Positions 62,168 through 64,000 of a stretch of 64,000 nucleotides of DNA are shown in pieces. This DNA is from Pyrenophora tritici-repentis (Eukaryota; Ascomycota; Dothideomycetes; Pleosporales; Pleosporaceae): assembly GCF_003171515.1 (NCBI RefSeq), contig NC_089394.1, forward strand, positions 744,001 to 808,000. The letters are read 5' to 3'. Under the pieces are notes generated by a model that saw only the letters and a list, made by a program, of their open reading frames with translations, was not told where the DNA came from and did no database searches. A program made the position numbers and the translations under genes. Numbering within the stretch: the stretch's first letter is position 1; each line of letters opens with the position of its first letter.

Positions 62168-64000
62168 TGCTCAAGTAGTTCCTCGTCGTTGACGTAGAAG
62201 CCATCGTCATCCACTAAGTCGTTGTCGTCCAGCGGCTCCTCAGTATCCTCGTCTCGCTCCTCTTCGTTGGAAGCGTCGAGAGCATTGATGTACAAAGAAG
62301 CCAGTGCGGGGATTTGGTGAGAAGGAGTGAAGGGCTTGCCGCGGCAGGGGGCAGTCTCGTGCCTCATCTGATGGTCATCCTTGCCACATTTGAAGCAGAG
62401 CTTCAAGTCAGCTAGACGCTTCTTGTCTTTCTCTGACCGCTCGAAGGCCATCTTCTTGTACGTATGCGTGCTGGCGGCGTTGTTGTGACCTGGAGTGTCG
62501 GGTGTCCGGAAGGTGACCAACTTTTGGGTACGGCTAGCACCAGCGGTCTTCGTAACGGGAGTTAATTTTCGGCCAGCGTCAATCTGTTGATGTCCCTGGT
62601 CGATGTGTTGCGCTCGCAGCAAGAAGGACTGGATGGTCTCATCCTTGTGAGATCCGGCAGTGGTCGCGATAGCTAACCCGGGTCGCATGAACTCGCGAGC
62701 GTATCGGATCTGGGTCGCGTTCTTGTGTTTGAGGATTCGCATGCAAGAGGTGAACTTAGACTTCCACTCCATGAACTTCTGTCCAGACTTGTAGCGGAGC
62801 GAGCCGTCGGCGATGAGGGTTTCGGCGTCAGCTTCCCGATCATAGGTGAGATACTGGCTGTCGAGAGTCTCTAGGAAATCTAGGAAATGGCGAGCTTTGA
62901 CATCTCGGATGTGCTCGTAAGCTTCGCCTTGAATGCGGAACTTGAGGTAGTCAACCGCTTGCCAGTCCTCTGGGTATGTGCGACACTTGGCCACTGCCAT
63001 CTCGCGCCACCGCTCGTAGTCGTCGTCGACCTTGCCCTTGAACGTCTCAAGTTCTGGGAGTTTGTAAGAGAATCCTCCACCGGCGGTAGAGGGCGCGACG
63101 GGCGGCGGTCGCGGTACTGTAGGAGCGGGGGCGTATGGGTTCGATGATGGAGGAGGTAGCGAGGCGTCGCGCACGGGAGTACGGTTATCCCATGGGGTGT
63201 ACCCAGCTCGGCGAGGATCTTGTGAGAGTTGGTCAGCGGTACCATCTACAGGTCGCTGTAGCAAAACGCTTGATTGTACAGGCCGTACTGGGTCGTAAGA
63301 TCGCTCGCGCCGCCAGAGGGTGTACGGCTGATAGTTGGGTTCATGTTGCAGCAGTCGGTCGGTGACCGTTTTTGTCTCACGTCTAGCCTCGGTGAGCTGG
63401 AGGTTGAGCTCATCGTAAGCCTTATCCTTAAGGGCGAGAGCTTCGTTCTTGTTCGCCTCCATGTTAGAGTACTTGACATCATACTGGTTAAGCTCGATAG
63501 AATAGCGATCAGCTTGTCCTTTGAACTTGTCGCAGAGCTCAGCGTTGGCCTTAGCTTGGTCTGCCCACCAGTCGGCGCTGTCAGACTCCTCCTTGAGCTT
63601 CTGTGCCAACTCTGCGTAGTTAGGACCGCTCTCCGGTTCATCGGCTCGGCGGGATAGGTCCTCAACCTTCTGCTTGAGTTCATTGCGTTCGGTGGCGGCA
63701 AGGTCGCGCTCAGCGGCGAGGGCTTTGAAGGCGGGGTCATCGCGAACGTTGGGGAGTTGTTCTGACGCAGCTTTGAGCTTTCCGATGTCCGAGGTGAGGC
63801 GTCGGATCTCTGTCAGCTTCTCCTTGTACAGGTTGCTGCTAACCATGCCAACTTGTAGTTGTTTACTGTTCGAAGTTTCATCAAGGGCTGCTTCAACATT
63901 CGCTAGTCGGTCTCGTAGAGCTTGAGTCTCTCCTTCATTGCGGTCCACAGTCTGCAGATGCCTATTGATGGCGTCAGTGCAGTTGCGTAGGGAGACTAGC
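62158..64000 (-). CDS. Gypsy Gag protein (partial at 5' end)
   Basis: The frame runs from the right window edge to TAG 62158-62160; at least 613 residues are visible and no ATG is seen in the first part, so the start lies beyond 64000. The first 200 residues are heptad-patterned, Lys/Glu/Leu-rich (coiled coil). A central capsid-like domain contains YERWREMAVAKCRTYPEDW and LKFRIQGEAYEHIRDV. Near the end a zinc-knuckle-like motif LCFKCGKDDHQMRHETAPC is a CCHC variant with unusual spacing. The terminal 40 residues are acidic. It packages element RNA into particles. The stop is the frameshift site leading to pol. Confidence 0.88.
   Translation of the reverse strand, partial: LVSLRNCTDAINRHLQTVDRNEGETQALRDRLANVEAALDETSNSKQLQVGMVSSNLYKEKLTEIRRLTSDIGKLKAASEQLPNVRDDPAFKALAAERDLAATERNELKQKVEDLSRRADEPESGPNYAELAQKLKEESDSADWWADQAKANAELCDKFKGQADRYSIELNQYDVKYSNMEANKNEALALKDKAYDELNLQLTEARRETKTVTDRLLQHEPNYQPYTLWRRERSYDPVRPVQSSVLLQRPVDGTADQLSQDPRRAGYTPWDNRTPVRDASLPPPSSNPYAPAPTVPRPPPVAPSTAGGGFSYKLPELETFKGKVDDDYERWREMAVAKCRTYPEDWQAVDYLKFRIQGEAYEHIRDVKARHFLDFLETLDSQYLTYDREADAETLIADGSLRYKSGQKFMEWKSKFTSCMRILKHKNATQIRYAREFMRPGLAIATTAGSHKDETIQSFLLRAQHIDQGHQQIDAGRKLTPVTKTAGASRTQKLVTFRTPDTPGHNNAASTHTYKKMAFERSEKDKKRLADLKLCFKCGKDDHQMRHETAPCRGKPFTPSHQIPALASLYINALDASNEEERDEDTEEPLDDNDLVDDDGFYVNDEELLEHLN

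Larger units (their letters stand above)
57555..64000 (-). mobile_element. Intact Gypsy chromovirus LTR retrotransposon (5' end beyond window)
   Basis: On minus it reads gag (to 62158), pol (62161 region to 57776), a polypurine tract and a 3' LTR ending at about 57555. Gag and pol are free of nonsense codons apart from the gag terminator. The 5' LTR and primer-binding site lie beyond position 64000. Lack of RIP-type stops contrasts with its neighbours and implies recent insertion. Confidence 0.9.

Overview
This is a 64 kb window of a filamentous ascomycete (Pezizomycotina) genome. The gene content and style best fit Dothideomycetes, probably Pleosporales; that placement is inference. Housekeeping genes carry mostly 45-65 bp introns with GT..AG ends and TACTAAT/CTAAC-like branch points. 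Dead transposons carry C-to-T type nonsense codons, the footprint of repeat-induced point mutation (RIP).

Layout. 0-5.4 kb: tail of an unknown gene, nicotinamide riboside kinase (minus), an ARMH3-type helical-repeat protein with seven exons, and a tail-anchored protein with a homopolymer frameshift. 5.4-12.6 kb: gene-poor, repeat-rich DNA with a broken small-protein candidate, a 46-bp tandem repeat, a small cysteine-containing secreted protein whose ATG is assembled by splicing, and two copies of a tRNA-derived SINE. 12.6-29 kb: conserved genes, namely an RVSF-motif protein, a Y-family DNA polymerase (iota type), sphingosine-1-phosphate lyase, mitochondrial ribosomal protein L16, RFC1, a Gag1-clamp-like protein, a sulfotransferase-like protein, and an MDR oxidoreductase broken by two C-run frameshifts. 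29.4-36 kb: a DNA-transposon cluster with a nonsense-ridden pogo/Fot1-type element, an intact two-gene IS630/mariner-type element six bases beyond its TA, and a fold-back MITE with a 10-bp target duplication. 36.4-51.1 kb: a SET-domain protein, a GPI-anchored wall protein, MRT4 and MDM10 (divergent pair), a homeodomain conidiation-type regulator, and serine palmitoyltransferase subunit LCB2. 53.6-64 kb: a RIP-hit deletion derivative of a pogo element, a tiny secreted protein, a RIP-hit LTR retrotransposon relic, and an intact Gypsy chromovirus that runs off the right edge.

Functional links. LCB2 and S1P lyase are the entry and exit steps of sphingoid-base metabolism. RFC1 and the Y-family polymerase both act at PCNA. 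MDM10 and MRPL16 serve mitochondria, and MRT4 ribosome assembly. These are neighbours in the genome, not operons.

Most interesting items: the convergent two-gene transposon at 31559-34947 with a 564-residue companion protein I do not recognise; a textbook -1 frameshift signal (slippery heptamer, 5-nt spacer, 8-bp stem) at the gag-pol junction of the Gypsy element; the SINE family; the fold-back MITE; and a 6-nt microexon in the polymerase gene.
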